Below, piece after piece: positions 48,300 through 59,688 of a DNA stretch of 64,000 bases. The first letter of the stretch is position 1. Each line of letters starts with the position of its first letter. The DNA comes from Capitella teleta (taxonomy: Eukaryota > Annelida > Polychaeta > Capitellidae): positions 316,269 through 380,268 of the forward strand of contig KB297742.1 of NCBI GenBank assembly GCA_000328365.1. Reading direction: 5' to 3'. Made by a program: the position numbers and the translations under genes. Below the pieces are notes generated by a model. That model did no database searches. It saw only the letters and a program-made list of their open reading frames with translations, and was not told the origin of the DNA.

Positions 48300-48625
48300 T
48301 TTCATTATTCAAAACCGACATGTGATCATCTGACGTATGGGGATCAAGGTCCCAGGTTCGAGACCTGATCAGGCCACGGACGTTATGATTGTGAATTATA
48401 ATTGTAATCCGTTATAATTGTAATTCTTCGGTGACTCTGCAGTGCTGTCCAACTGTGTAACAAGGCGGGGCGCTGTGTACTATTGTTTATGGTGGTATGC
48501 AGGATAAAGAACCCTTGGGATTTATCGATAAGAGTAGGGGGAAACCCCGGTCCCGGGCCTTCTGTTCTGGCGCCCGTATCATCTAATCGGATTGGGTGGA
48601 GCCGTAAAACCCCATCACTCAAAAG
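48300..48625 (+). mobile_element. SINE-like element with pol III B box
   Basis: GGTTCGAGACC at 48355-48365 is a perfect internal B box of tRNA-derived SINEs. About 100-270 bp downstream the sequence reads GGATAAAGAACCCTTGGGAT, an AGAGTAGGGGGAAACCCCGGT block and GCCGTAAAACCCCATCAC, which recalls conserved 3' domains of invertebrate tRNA-SINEs. Box A is not clear and no target duplication was identified. The boundaries are approximate. Confidence 0.45.
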
Positions 48626-49159
48626 GATGATGATTGAAAAATCATATCTCAATTTAAGTATCAAAAGTTTTTATTTATTTATTATGTTGCTATATACATG
48701 TAGTTATCTTCTATAACTTTTGTTTAATTTGTAGACACATTAGTCGTGTAATTATTACATTCTAATACTATTTCAACTAGTCCATATGACTATGATTGGG
48801 ACATATTTAGACAATATGTGAGAGTCCATGTGTCAGAATAATCAATAATGAGTTTCAGGCATCAGCGGACAGCTGATACTCTTCTGAGTATTTTGGTGCA
48901 AAAATCATGTGGATATCTCAAGGGGTTTGCGATGTTACAGTGTTTTGAAGTTTGAAACTTCAAAAAACACCATTCTGAGAAATTTGCGATTGAAAGTCAA
49001 GGTGGATATTATTAATATTCATTTAAGGATATTTCAGGCCACAGGTATCATATCATGATGAAATTTGAGATGCAGGTTTTTCTAATCTTGGCGCCTATTA
49101 CATGCAAGTTTCATAGAGATTGAGCTTTTCCAAAAAAAGTTATAATTTATAACAATAAT

Positions 49160-49595
49160 TGTAAGGAACACCATGTAATGGTAGACTGCGGGAGCTGTAG
49201 TCTATTTACATTGAGACGAGAGAGTCAGTGGAGTCAGCTTCAATGGAATTTATTTGGAGCCAGGGTCCAGCAAAAGCTTGTTCGAGACTTGAATGAGACT
49301 GAATTGTGTTGATCAGGAGCTGCCTTTATATACCCTGGGGATACATGAGAGGAGCCATGGCCAGGGCAGATGAGCCCTGTGGATATAGGCAAAGTCCAGG
49401 TTGATTCAATCCCAGCATGTCTTTGCCCCTCGCCCTGTGACACCCAATCGCCTTATAGAACCTTCCAGAAGCATCTTGAATGTCCAACAAGCGAAGCCTG
49501 GCCTGGTGTAACATGATAGCTGGGGCCACTGAGTACACAAGTGGCTGAGCAATATATGGGATATAAGCAAATAATATACATAGCTATCTGCTACA
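49160..49595 (-). mobile_element. solo-LTR-like fossil of an LTR retroelement
   Basis: A 436-bp block starting TGTA and ending TACA. On the minus strand it contains a TATATAAAGG promoter and, about 85 bp further, a CCAAATAAATTCC polyadenylation signal, in the order expected of an LTR (U3-R-U5). No internal retroelement genes are adjacent, so it would be a solo LTR. Clear flanking duplications were not seen, which suggests age or imprecise ends. The family is not determined. Confidence 0.4.
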
Positions 49596-49691
49596 ACCAG
49601 TTTACTGGCTGAAAAACATTAAAAATCACAGAATCCGAAATGAATATAAAGATACATAATTTATTTAATATTTAAGCTACAGTAAAAACAA

Positions 49692-50623
49692 TTAAATTTG
49701 ATTTTCCTGGGGTAGAGGTGGAAGTGGAGATAGGGGTGGAGGTGGAGGTGGAGGTGGAGTTGGAGGTAGAGGTGGAAGTAGAGTAGGAGGAGGCGTGCCA
49801 TTATCGTTCTCGTCAATGTCAGGCCTAGCATCGGAACTGAAAAAAAGAGTGCATAATGTAGTGAATATGTATGTAAGCAAACAACAATTAAATTTGATTA
49901 TTAGTTTAAGAAATTTTAGAAGCACTATTCGTCCTCTTTAAAAATGGCCTAATCAGGGGGTAGGGGTGGAGAGGGCCTTCATCCTAGTCACTTGTAGGCT
50001 CAATAGCACTCTCAACACATACCCATAAATAAATTTGAAGACGAAGATGCATATTAGCTGCCCCTCATGCATGTAGATAGTTTTTGGATGTTTTCTCTTC
50101 TTCTGGCGCTTCAGCTTCAAACTGCACGTCATGTCGGACACTTTTATTCCCGCAGCAATCAGTCGGAGGAGCATCATATTCTGTTCACCTGGTTGCAGAC
50201 TCTGTTCCTAAGGGATTTTAAAACAGCATGCATGCAGGTGAAAAGGTATAGTACACTAGTGTACAACACAGTCAGTGCATTAAGTTCAACTTCATCATTC
50301 CTGACTTACATAAATACATGAGCCCTCCAGATTTGTTTAGTTTAAGTATATAATTGAGGGAAATTACACTGTAACAAAAGGCTTACCATAATTCCTGGGC
50401 TTGCATTTGTAACAATCGGTTTGATCCATCTGGACGGAAGGCAATTTTTATCTAGTGTGTCACACTCACCAGTGCTGACAGTCCCTTGATCCTTCCATAA
50501 TCCATGTTTTGATTTGAACTCCTCAGTCCTTGTGGCTTGTGACAACAACCCGAGTGTTGTCACCGCCGGGGGTCTTAGAAGTTCAAAATCACAGTCCCAA
50601 CCGTCGTCCGAGTCTGGTTCCAT
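49692..50623 (-). CDS. uncharacterised three-exon gene with proline-rich C-terminus
   Basis: Exons 50387-50623, 50023-50207 and 49692-49836 (minus) join in frame through GT-AG junctions of phase 0 and 2, giving 188 residues from the first in-frame ATG. The N-terminus is acidic (MEPDSDDGWDCDFELLRPP). Exon 2 encodes a hydrophobic/basic stretch (MMLLRLIAAGIKVSDM, then a KRQKKRKHPK basic block that could be a nuclear signal). The last exon is an acidic linker followed by a run of PP and LPP repeats, ending QENQI. AATAAA-type signals lie just downstream at about 49650-49660. The frame stays open upstream of the ATG to about 50700, so an upstream exon may exist. No family is recognised. Two consistent junctions argue for a real gene rather than chance frames. 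Confidence 0.5.
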
Positions 50624-50699
50624 GTCGTCATCTTCATAAATCCAGTATTCGTCAATCAAACCATACGCTTTTGCGTGATCTTCAGTTGAAGAATTGAAA

Positions 50700-51653
50700 A
50701 TCCCGCCAGCTTGCCTTCCATCTCAAGAGATATGGGTCGAGTCATGGGTTCACGACCCCGGGCTCAACCAATCAGTGAGCGAGCCTGTGTCAGCTGGTTT
50801 ATTTAGGTCAAACTATGCAAGCTACACAGGTCATAGGGGGTTCTATTTTAATTCTTTTGGTTTGTTCATTTTATTTAATACGTGACGTCAGACTGCATTA
50901 TAAGAGAGTTCTCTTGCAGATCTTCTCACTGATATAAAATATGGCAGGTTTTGCTGAAAAACTACTGGTGATCCGGGATGTCAAAAACTGTAATAATCGG
51001 CCATTGTTTCTGACTTTTTTCTATAATGCCTTGAGGGTGCTGTTGGAAAATACCTTATTTGAGGCACTTTGGACGTTAAGTCATGCCTAATACTTCAGGA
51101 TATGGTGCATGGATGATTTATGAAGGCTCTGAGCCCAAAACCTGAAAACCACTTTCAATTACCCAACATGGTGTTTTTCAATCATAGCTTGCTTATGCAA
51201 CTTGCGACTTATGACCAGTTTTGCTGTGGATGCTCATATATACGCTTGTTGTAGGCTAATTCGATGATACATCGAATTTGAGAGTTTTATAATCTCACTT
51301 TCTTCTCGCGTTTGATTTCAGACTGTGGTGATGCGACAAAAGTAATTCTCCTATTGTTAACAATGAGAGCCATTGAGTGAGCAAATCTTTCAGCAATTCC
51401 TACGTAAAATATGGCAATCATTTTGTTTCAAGCCATTCTGCCTGAGGAAGAAAATTGTATTTTAATATATCTTTAATATCTTTCAAAGTGGACTAAATTT
51501 TTCAAAAATGGCCTCTCGTCACTCCTAAAAGCTCATATAATTGATATAAAAAAGTTCTGAAATAAACAGAGGTTTATTTCAGTGAAATAGTAATATCAAA
51601 ATTCGTTCGTATTTTGATTTCATCGACAGTCACAAAACAATTATATGATCATG
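50700..51653. other. non-coding stretch before the DNA transposon
   Basis: AT-rich sequence without a recognised gene or repeat. Confidence 0.5.
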
Positions 51654-52408
51654 CAGGTCCAAGACGGCTGCAGTATATGCAGCTGGCTTTATATTTCCAG
51701 CTTGCTTCAAATCCTAAGCCAATAGAGCAGACGATAGAGTTTGACAGATCATGGTAACATTTGAGGGGTAGTATGTTTTCGTTTGCTTTATTTTGATTTC
51801 CCAGGCAAAGAGATGAGATTTGAGGCTGGAATAATTATGTAAATAAGCCCCAGCAAGTCTCCGCACCATTTTTGGATTCCACACAGCTCAATAAATTTGA
51901 AATAACAAAGTGCTCTCTGTTCGTGTTGTGATAACAGCGTTTTTGGGTATGTTTGTGAAATACTATTGCAACGAAATTTTGTTTCTTTTCCGAAGTATTA
52001 ATTGCTATGTAAGCTGCTTAGAAGATGTTTTTACAGAACTTTTTCACTCTGAACAATATTCGGTGATTCGGTGTTTGACTACATTCCTGGATTGTTTCAG
52101 AGGTTATCTGACGTCACGTGCCGTTCACCAGTTCCAGCACACTCAGGAAATTGTCATGAAGAAGTGTATCTCCTCAGTGCTTCACCGTCAGCTACTGAGC
52201 TGTTGAGCATGGGCTGCCTCTGCAGACATCCCAGCATGTTGCTAAGTTGGTCAAAGTCAAGATGCACACAATACATGAAATTATGAATGCTGAAATCTAA
52301 AAAGGGTACGTGTTCTCTATAGGTGCTCCATTTGCAGGTATGTAATTATATGTTGCTGAGCACATATCATGATATGACATAAATTATATTGTATCTGATT
52401 GCAGTGGC

Positions 52409-52747
52409 TGTGTTGCTGCTCTCTCTTCATCTGATGCTCTGAATGAGGGCCCAGGAATACAGCAAATGGAGGAATCGACAGAGGCAACAGAACAACCATC
52501 TCACTCATCTGATAATCTCCAAGATCCCGATCGTGTATTCACCTTCACAGCTGCTTCTGTTGAGGATGATGTGAAGAGGATGCCAAAAGAGATCTGGGCC
52601 CTCTTAGCCTTTGAAATTGCTAAAGCTGAAAGGCAGGAAATAATCCATACGACTCACGACCTCACGACTAAAACAGGTGTCGATAACCTCACCCATCTCT
52701 CCTTGGAACAATTTCTGCAGGATGATTTTGTATGGACAATGAAATGA
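52409..52747 (+). pseudogene. degraded open frame inside the DNA transposon
   Basis: Follows a TTGCAG acceptor-like site. It encodes a serine/glutamate-rich start and a helical stretch (VKRMPKEIWALLAFEIAKAE). Further open pieces downstream to about 52990 (INDAIASIIDPDLHGILSKE) look related in style. No transposase catalytic motif is visible. It may be part of a transposase or an accessory gene. Confidence 0.35.
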
Positions 52748-53759
52748 CAGTTTCATTCAAAACTGTCATACAAGGGGCCTCCACTGTTTGTTACGCCGGA
52801 TGAGCGAGCAGAATTTTAAAGGATTGACCGGCGAACAGTCATAGAGATAGAAGTTATGATAAATGATGCGATTGCATCCATAATTGATCCGGATCTGCAT
52901 GGAATTTTATCAAAGGAATTTTTGGAGATATTCCACAGAGGAAAGAAACCTTTAAAGAGGTCTTACATTGACTTCTGCATGTATGTGTAATCATGCTCTA
53001 AACTCTCCGCAGACTAACCAGAGTGATTGATTTTATGTTTTAAAATTTTGTCCTCCTTACGTCAGGAGAGTAATTCACATTCTTTACTGTGTATTGAACT
53101 TTTTCTCTTTCATTGTCACAGATCATGGTTCATTTCCTATTGTGGTTCAATAAATGATGCATAACCAGAACTGTGTAAAGTGTGTTCCATACACACCACT
53201 CTGCTGTGTTGCTGATGTGAAAGCATTCAAACTTCACCTGAAACAAAATATTTCTTAATTTAAAAAGTTTCTTTGTCATGCTGTAATAATCTATATCCTG
53301 ACTTATAGAAAGAATGATCACAATCATTGGTACAAAAGTGTAAAAAGAACAAACCATGATACAAAAATGAAAACTGATGCATAAAGAACAATCATTGATA
53401 ATTTGATATGTATGAAAAATGTAAAGAGAACTATTAACTGATACAAAATTGTGAAAAGAACACCTCATCTGCTCATTACCACAAGCACAAACACTGACAA
53501 ATATGATATGGAAATTCCAAGACTAGAAAAAACAATGAACTGATGAATTTGGCATGATTAGATGTGATACATGTAACACTGGAAAGGATCATAAACTGAT
53601 AAACACTGATGAGTAAATACACAGAATATTATAATACAATACAAAACATCTCAAAAGGAGACACTACCAAAAGACACAAAGAAAAGTAGAACAAAATGCA
53701 TTACAAGCAAAACAAACAAAAAACAAAACAGGAGACTAGAAATCATACAATACTCAAAC

Positions 53760-54104
53760 TTAATCATCATTATTATTAATGTCTACAGGCTGCATATGAA
53801 TCGTAGGTATGGTGATTTTCAGGGGTGAATTCGAGACTAGATCTCTCCTGGAAATTGAAGGGATTGAAGATGTGCATAGCACAGCAACGTCCCCAACAAC
53901 ATTAACTTGTATAATGGGTATGCCCTCTGAAACAATTTCCTCTAAAGAAATGTGCACTTCGTGTACAGTGAAATTTGTGGGTATTCGTGGAAGATCATCC
54001 TGAGCCTCCCCCAGCAGAGTGAAACTTAGCTCAGTTGAGCTGTTCTTGGTGGGGCTTGGCCCAGATAGTGCCTGCGAGACCAAGCCCGAGTCTGTTGCTC
54101 GCCG
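53760..54104 (-). CDS. accessory-type open frame inside the DNA transposon
   Basis: Terminal exon of a likely spliced minus-strand gene. The acceptor CTACCTGTAG or its neighbour at about 54105 can be joined to an upstream exon ending at about 54269 (TDNTWRSYQEN). An arginine-rich piece (RRRNKRNARRARLFKS) lies further upstream near 54420, as in a DNA-binding protein. The terminal exon encodes about 114 residues (starts DGERRATDSG, ends DINNNDD) rich in beta-branched residues. The frame across the whole set is not continuous in my reading. Function unknown. Confidence 0.35.
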   Translation of the reverse strand, partial: RRATDSGLVSQALSGPSPTKNSSTELSFTLLGEAQDDLPRIPTNFTVHEVHISLEEIVSEGIPIIQVNVVGDVAVLCTSSIPSISRRDLVSNSPLKITIPTIHMQPVDINNNDD

Positions 54105-56170
54105 TTCTCCATCTACAGGTCACAAGCCTGCGAAATAAATAAACATGTCAACTTGTTATCCATGAACAAACATATTGTCTTGAATGGGTTATACAATACA
54201 TGTACATCATAATGGGATGCATTAGAATTATCAGGATTAAGAGTTGATAAATCAAGGGAAGAAACTCACCATTCTCTTGATATGACCGCCAGGTGTTATC
54301 AGTGGCATACTTGTACGTTTCGTGGTGTTCATAAGTGACTCTCACAAAGACTTCTCGATCCACCACTGATGACACTCAGTTGTTGGGCTGACTTGAACAG
54401 TCTGGCGCGCCTGGCATTTCTCTTGTTCCTGCGTCGATTGGTATTACTTTCATACTCAATAGTTCTATGGCCACTTTCTGGTCGAGTGTAGTTTGGGTGG
54501 CTGTTCAGTCAAGTTCAGGTATAAAGAATACTATGCATTATACATGTACTGATAAATGAACAGTTCAAACATTATTATAATCCTTTTAAACCATGACACT
54601 GCTCCTGTTGCCTCCTCACAATGTATATTTATAATTATACATCATACATATAACTATTAGGCCCACTAGTACGTGTATTAGCCTAACACTGTCTGCAATA
54701 ACCAGACTGGCGACTCGAAAGAGTCACAGATTGACAGACTTGAGTCACTTGACTGTTGACAGCAGTCTGAGGAGACTCAATAAATCATGAATTTATGGAT
54801 GAACAATAATTAACATTAATCAAGTTATATACTCTTGCGAATGACGCTGGTGTGGCATTGTGTTAAAATAAATAGATGAAGTAACAAGGCAAAACACTGG
54901 TAAACAGCTGTAATCAGGGTAAATAAAAGCTGTATGATGATTTTCTTGGGAGACCGGATGTTCATCTACTCTGTCATAACGCAGAACAATAAATTTTATT
55001 TGACTTTAAACTGGACAAACAAAACTACCCTTGCTATATGCTTTCACGAGTTGTCAAATGGACCAATGTTTACGGCGGAAGTGGGTTTTACAGATGATCT
55101 CATACGAACTCAGCTTTGGATTTGAAGCAAGCTGGAAATATAAAGCCAGCTGCATATACTGCAGCCGTCTCGGACCTGATGATATGCATGTGAAGTGCTT
55201 ATGTTGATCAAGTATCAGCTAGTGTGTTCTATCCACGCGCATTTCACTGCAGCTCACGTCTGATGGTGTAATATGGATTCTCCAACCAATCAATGAAATA
55301 AGCACTTGAAAAAAATCTACCTTTCATGTTTTACCAGGAAGGTTAAATGTTTACTCCCCATCCTGGTGACTATTTGTGATAATTTTACACACCGGGAAGC
55401 ATTTTGATTGTCCATAAGCGAGAACGCGAGTTTTATTTCGAGCCCTCTTCGTACATTCGACTGAAACGATATCGATTCGCTAGCAGTATCCAGGTCTACT
55501 AAAATTATTGTATGTGAAGCCCGCGTTATCGCTCGGTTGCCGATTTCCGAAAATTAATGTGTGTATTGTTCTCATGTTTTTGTTGCATTACAGAGAAAAG
55601 AATGCTTCTTTCCACATTGATTTTATACTGAGTACTAATGCTATCTTCATATCTTCATTATGAGTTTCTCTTCTTGAGTGAAAGAGGTAAATTCAACCCG
55701 TGAAAACGGTCGCTCGTAGACGTTGATCAAATTCATACTACTGAATTTCTGAACTACGACAAAAACACTACTTATAAGTAATACAATAGTCTAACCTGCT
55801 AACGAGATTAATCTGCATACAGTTATTCACGTACACTGAAGATTTTTTATCCCGTTGCAGTAATAATTTTTGTGTTATTAGTTCTTATTAGCTCAAAAAT
55901 TTTTGTTTTCTTTTCTTGAACTAAAGAACTTAGGAGCGATCTGTCACCTACTGACCTAGCTGACTAGCCCTCTACACTTAATAATACAGTAGTACCTGCG
56001 AAGAACGAACAATGCTGGATCATAAAAAAAATGTTCGTAGTTCGGGGGTGTTCGTTAGTCAAGGTTGGGTAAAATTAGGTCACTATGGTAACTGGTGGAT
56101 CAGTCCTACCGTGTCAGGCCCTAAATAAGTCCACACTAATTAAAATTCTAGGCTTCCAGGTTACCGTACA

Positions 56171-56246
56171 ATTTTCATGCAAATAATTGCATCCGCCAAA
56201 TATAACAGCGTTGCTGTTATATTTGGCTGATTATTTGCATGAAAAT
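56171..56246. repeat. imperfect inverted repeat with octamer sites
   Basis: Left arm ATTTTCATGCAAATAA...CCAAATATAACAGC and right arm its reverse, separated by a few bases. Each arm carries the POU octamer ATGCAAAT/ATTTGCAT. Confidence 0.75.
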
Positions 56247-56372
56247 AAGGTTACAGCAAGATTGCTGTCAGTGTCCATGCTGTAGTTTCAGCCTGCAATT
56301 GATTATTTGCATGAAAATAAGGTTACAGCAAGATTGCTGTCAGTGTCCATGCTGTAGTTTCAGCCTGCAATT
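56229..56372. repeat. perfect 72-bp tandem duplication
   Basis: Two copies, 56229-56300 and 56301-56372, identical by eye over 72 bp. Each contains an octamer (ATTTGCAT), so with the adjacent inverted repeat there are three octamer sites within 150 bp, about 0.45 kb upstream of the zinc-finger exon. Identity points to a recent duplication. Confidence 0.9.
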
Positions 56373-56800
56373 TTGCAAAGGGTCACAACAACCGATTTGG
56401 GTTTTAGATTTATTGCTGAACTCCTTTCATATCACCAGCGTCCTACTTTTACTTAGAAAAATGCTGGCACCCGCGAAAGTCGCGCAATGTAAATATCCGT
56501 ATTTATGTATTAATCTGTGCTAGAAGTGGCCCAATCATGCCAATCATTATCGTCATCCCATTGCCAAATCTAGCGTTATTTTACACCTAAAATCATCAGC
56601 TGACCTGCCCATTTTGATTTGCCTGGAAGTGTCATTATTAAGGCAGGTTATACACTAATTAATGCATACACAGAGCTGTGTCTGTATTTTAGTGTAAAAT
56701 CTGCCTTATTGTATTAATGTGATATATTATATTTTAACAGCCTTATGTATAAACTTAATTCTCGTTTCATTCCGCCAAATTTTATTTGCTTGTTTTTCAG

Positions 56801-58204
56801 ATGGCGTTGACTTACAAGAACCCGCGCATGATGCAGATCCTGCGTAATGGGATCATTGACCACTGCAAGAACATCATGGACGAACCAAAGCTGAAAATTG
56901 ATGGCCTCATTTGCCTGAGTTTTGGTGCTGAAGAGAGAACTATTATCGTGAAACTTGATGATGCTGTCCAAGCACCAGTTCCAAGCCTTGAACAACCTCC
57001 CTCTCAGCATGAGCCTGAGTCGGAGTCAGAGCCTGAGCCTGAGCCTCCGTCTCAAGCTCTGCCTAAACCTAAGCCTCGCCCTTTTGCGCAAAAAGTGAAA
57101 ATTGTGCGGTCAATAGATGCAGATGACAATGTTGCACCAGACTGTGAGACAGAAGAAATACCGAGGACTCCCTCTTCCCCTTTTTCGAAGGGGTTGAAAC
57201 GGAAAATCACACCAAAAAAGAGATACAAGATCACTGCTGTGCATGTTATTCCCAAGCGGATTAAGATTGAATCGGATCAAGATTCTTCTCCGAAACCTCT
57301 GAAAACGATTGCGTGTGACAAATGTCATCTGACATTCTCAAAGTTTGATACATTTGCGGAACACCACTTTCAGGAGCATGCCCAGCACGCATGTCGTTCG
57401 TGTTTTGAGGTTTTTACACTGGATGACTACGATGCTCACAAAATGGAATGCGCACGAAAAGCATGTCCGACTCCTTCGAGGAACCCCTTTCATTGTGGCA
57501 TTTGCGACATTCGGGTGTTCCGCAGAAACCAAATGCTTGCACATTTACGTGATTTCCATGATCCCCACCATATCTTCTCCTGCATGCCATGCAATATGTA
57601 TTACCCCGACTTGAAAACTTTCAGCAAGCATCGTAAAGATGAGCATAGTGATGTCAATGAAGCATATTGCACAGACTGTCAACTGTACTTTGCAAGAAGA
57701 GAATTCACCAAACATAAGAATCAATGCCTGGCGCCACATGAAAACCAGAATGTAACCTCTCTTCCAATTCAACCACCACTCGTGCTAAATGAGCCCAAAG
57801 CCAGCCATCATGATATTGTACAAGCAGCTGCCGAAGCTGACACCAAGACTGCTGGGGATACAGGTAGCGCTTCGACGGTTGCCAAAGAGAATGTCAATGT
57901 GTCATTTCTGGATGATACAAATGCTGGTGTTTCCTACAGTTGCTCATCATGTGAATCCGTGTTTACTGAATGGGAAACTTTCTCTCAACATTACCTGGTC
58001 ACTCACCAGCGCTTTGCATGTGATGTCTGTTACGAGACATTCCCCGAGAAGGCCATTCTAGCGAAACATCATAAAATGGATCATGTGCAGGCAAAGTTTT
58101 TTGTTTGTGTCATCTGTGCAAAGACTTACGCGAATAAGTATGAGTGGAAGCAACACATACGAGGTCAACATCCGAAGCAGGCGATCGCTATGCTCAAGTT
58201 CTAG
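56801..58204 (+). CDS. C2H2 zinc-finger protein, single coding exon
   Basis: The exon begins right after TTTTTCAG with ATG and encodes 467 residues. Residues 1-55 (MALTYKNPRMMQILRNGIID...) are a small helical/strand region of unknown fold. Residues 56-170 are acidic (SESEPEPEP) and basic/proline-rich, with KGLKRKITPKKRYK as a likely nuclear signal. From residue 172 on there are about eight C2H2-type fingers or half fingers (first CDKCHLTFSKFDTFAEHH). They fall in two groups separated by a linker of about 70 residues, and the last is CVICAKTYANKYEWKQHIRGQH. Several fingers deviate from the canonical spacing, so not all need bind DNA. The linkers are not TGEKP-like, which argues against a KRAB-type expansion. 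A nuclear DNA- or RNA-binding role is inferred. A polyadenylation signal follows at 58767. No orthologue is recognised. Confidence 0.85.
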   Translation: MALTYKNPRMMQILRNGIIDHCKNIMDEPKLKIDGLICLSFGAEERTIIVKLDDAVQAPVPSLEQPPSQHEPESESEPEPEPPSQALPKPKPRPFAQKVKIVRSIDADDNVAPDCETEEIPRTPSSPFSKGLKRKITPKKRYKITAVHVIPKRIKIESDQDSSPKPLKTIACDKCHLTFSKFDTFAEHHFQEHAQHACRSCFEVFTLDDYDAHKMECARKACPTPSRNPFHCGICDIRVFRRNQMLAHLRDFHDPHHIFSCMPCNMYYPDLKTFSKHRKDEHSDVNEAYCTDCQLYFARREFTKHKNQCLAPHENQNVTSLPIQPPLVLNEPKASHHDIVQAAAEADTKTAGDTGSASTVAKENVNVSFLDDTNAGVSYSCSSCESVFTEWETFSQHYLVTHQRFACDVCYETFPEKAILAKHHKMDHVQAKFFVCVICAKTYANKYEWKQHIRGQHPKQAIAMLKF

Positions 58205-58766
58205 TTTTTGTTCTTTTGTATATTGTGCTTTGATTCATGTTTGTGTACAATTGTTTTTTATAGAATTGTTTTAATTGCTGTTTTTTTTTCCATATTTTGT
58301 TTCATATTCTTGTAATAGAAATAACTATATTCTGATTTGTTTATCTAATTAATGGTTACTGAATATAATACTGAAAACATGCAATTACAATACATAAGTT
58401 TAGCAGATGATTATCTTAGCCTGTTATATACTGGTACATGTACACCAGTAAACGGCTGACTTCAGAAAATGGCTGTAATAAATATGCTTGCCCTTGCATC
58501 TGTTTTGCACTTGTATAAGTATAATGTGCTAACCATGCCTGATTTTGGAAATTCACTGATATTTGCCTGTACATTTAAATTGCATGTACACTTGTAGTAG
58601 TGATGAGCCCAGGTTTTGCAAAACTGAACTCTTCTTAGTTCTAGAGCATGTTTTTGTGCAATTACCAAGAGTATATAAATTTATTTGAAATTTATTTGGT
58701 TAATCGTACTTAATACTATGCTCTTCGCTTTCTCAGAAAATAATGTTTTCATTTGTGTAATTGTTT

Positions 58767-58772
58767 AATAAA
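58767..58772 (+). terminator. polyadenylation signal of the zinc-finger gene
   Basis: AATAAA about 560 nt after the stop codon, in an AT-rich 3' UTR. Confidence 0.6.
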
Positions 58773-59688
58773 GTTTCAATAATAATTTTTGTACATGTAC
58801 CTGTAAAGGTAGATTTTCCACACACAGGAAAAGCCATATTATTTTAGCATATATTTTATTTCACATACACGTTATATACATTCATTCACATTTTGAATCC
58901 ACCAGTCTTGTCTTTGTTTGTCATAATTACGGTCGGCCTCCACTTCAGTCATGTACGAGTGATGTCGTGGTCAAGTCAAAAGATTTAATATTCCATTGCA
59001 CAATAATCTGACGCACTACATTATTCCACCGATAATCTATTCAAATTTCCAACAATTAGAAACAATTTCAGCGTGGATCAACACAAAAATACATAATCAA
59101 ACTGAACACAATAATTTATTAATTTAGCAGAAATTTATACATGTATAGAGTACATCGCTTTGAAACATCTATCACAGAAAATTAAAGGTAAACTTAACGA
59201 TGAAAGGTGTTTTAATTTAATTGTTTTGAGTAGCAATTCATTGCAAATTAAAATAATTTTAATACTTTGGAACGTTTGTCATATTCATGAAATGTGATAA
59301 TTTAACTGAATAAACAGAGAAAGCCAGGAATATGAGCGTTCAGTGCAGTCAATCACAGTGAAGGAGGTTGAAGGGAAAATCTCGCTACTTCGAATGATTA
59401 AAAACAGAACAGGATATAATATGTGAACCTTCCAGATTACAAACAACTTAGTATTAAACTTTTAATTTAAAGCCATTTAACAGGTGGGTTGACTTGTTAT
59501 TGAGTTGCACTATTTCAGATAGCTCTATTATTTCAAATGGAATATTCTCAACAAATTGCACAGTTTATAACATTATATGACAGCCTTTAGGTGATGATTC
59601 CCCCGATTTATAATGGAAAATATACAATGAACTTGATCAGAATGTGCTGCGCTGTCATAACGCTGAGGTGCGTTATGATGGTGGTGCG
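58773..59688. other. intergenic region between convergent zinc-finger and VTI1A genes
   Basis: AT-rich, no gene seen. GCGTTATGA motifs lie at 59655-59663 (reverse) and 59670-59678. A third, at 59686-59694, overlaps the VTI1A stop codon. Confidence 0.6.

Larger units (their letters stand above)
51654..55178. mobile_element. 3.5-kb DNA transposon with 61-bp terminal inverted repeats
   Basis: The sequence beginning CAGGTCCAAGACGGCTGCAG at 51654-51714 returns in reverse at 55118-55178 with one mismatch. The ends read CAGG...CCTG. Inside are a plus-strand frame at about 52410-52747 with related open pieces to about 52990, and a minus-strand set of open pieces at 53760-54520. The two sets converge, and neither resembles a transposase I can name. 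Near-identical repeats mean the element moved fairly recently, yet its genes look degraded. A convincing target duplication was not found (only ATG flanks both ends), so the superfamily is open. The size and the two convergent genes would suit a Harbinger-like or Kolobok-like element, but this is a guess. Confidence 0.75.
55179..56800. other. region upstream of the zinc-finger gene
   Basis: No coding gene was identified. It must contain the 5' exon(s) of the zinc-finger gene, because that gene starts at an acceptor. At about 55987, TACAGTAGTACCTGCGAAGAACGAAC resembles one terminal repeat of a pogo/Tigger-type DNA transposon preceded by TA; its partner end was not found. The inverted and tandem repeats at 56171-56372 are listed separately. 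Confidence 0.4.

Noticed and set aside
55987-56090. Possible pogo/Tigger-type transposon end
   Set aside because: Only one end-like sequence was found, with no partner and no transposase. It is noted in the region description but not called as an element.
56239-56523. Plus-strand open frame with a repeated 24-residue block
   Set aside because: The repeat is the 72-bp tandem duplication, which is divisible by three and so keeps the frame open by chance. No conserved protein.
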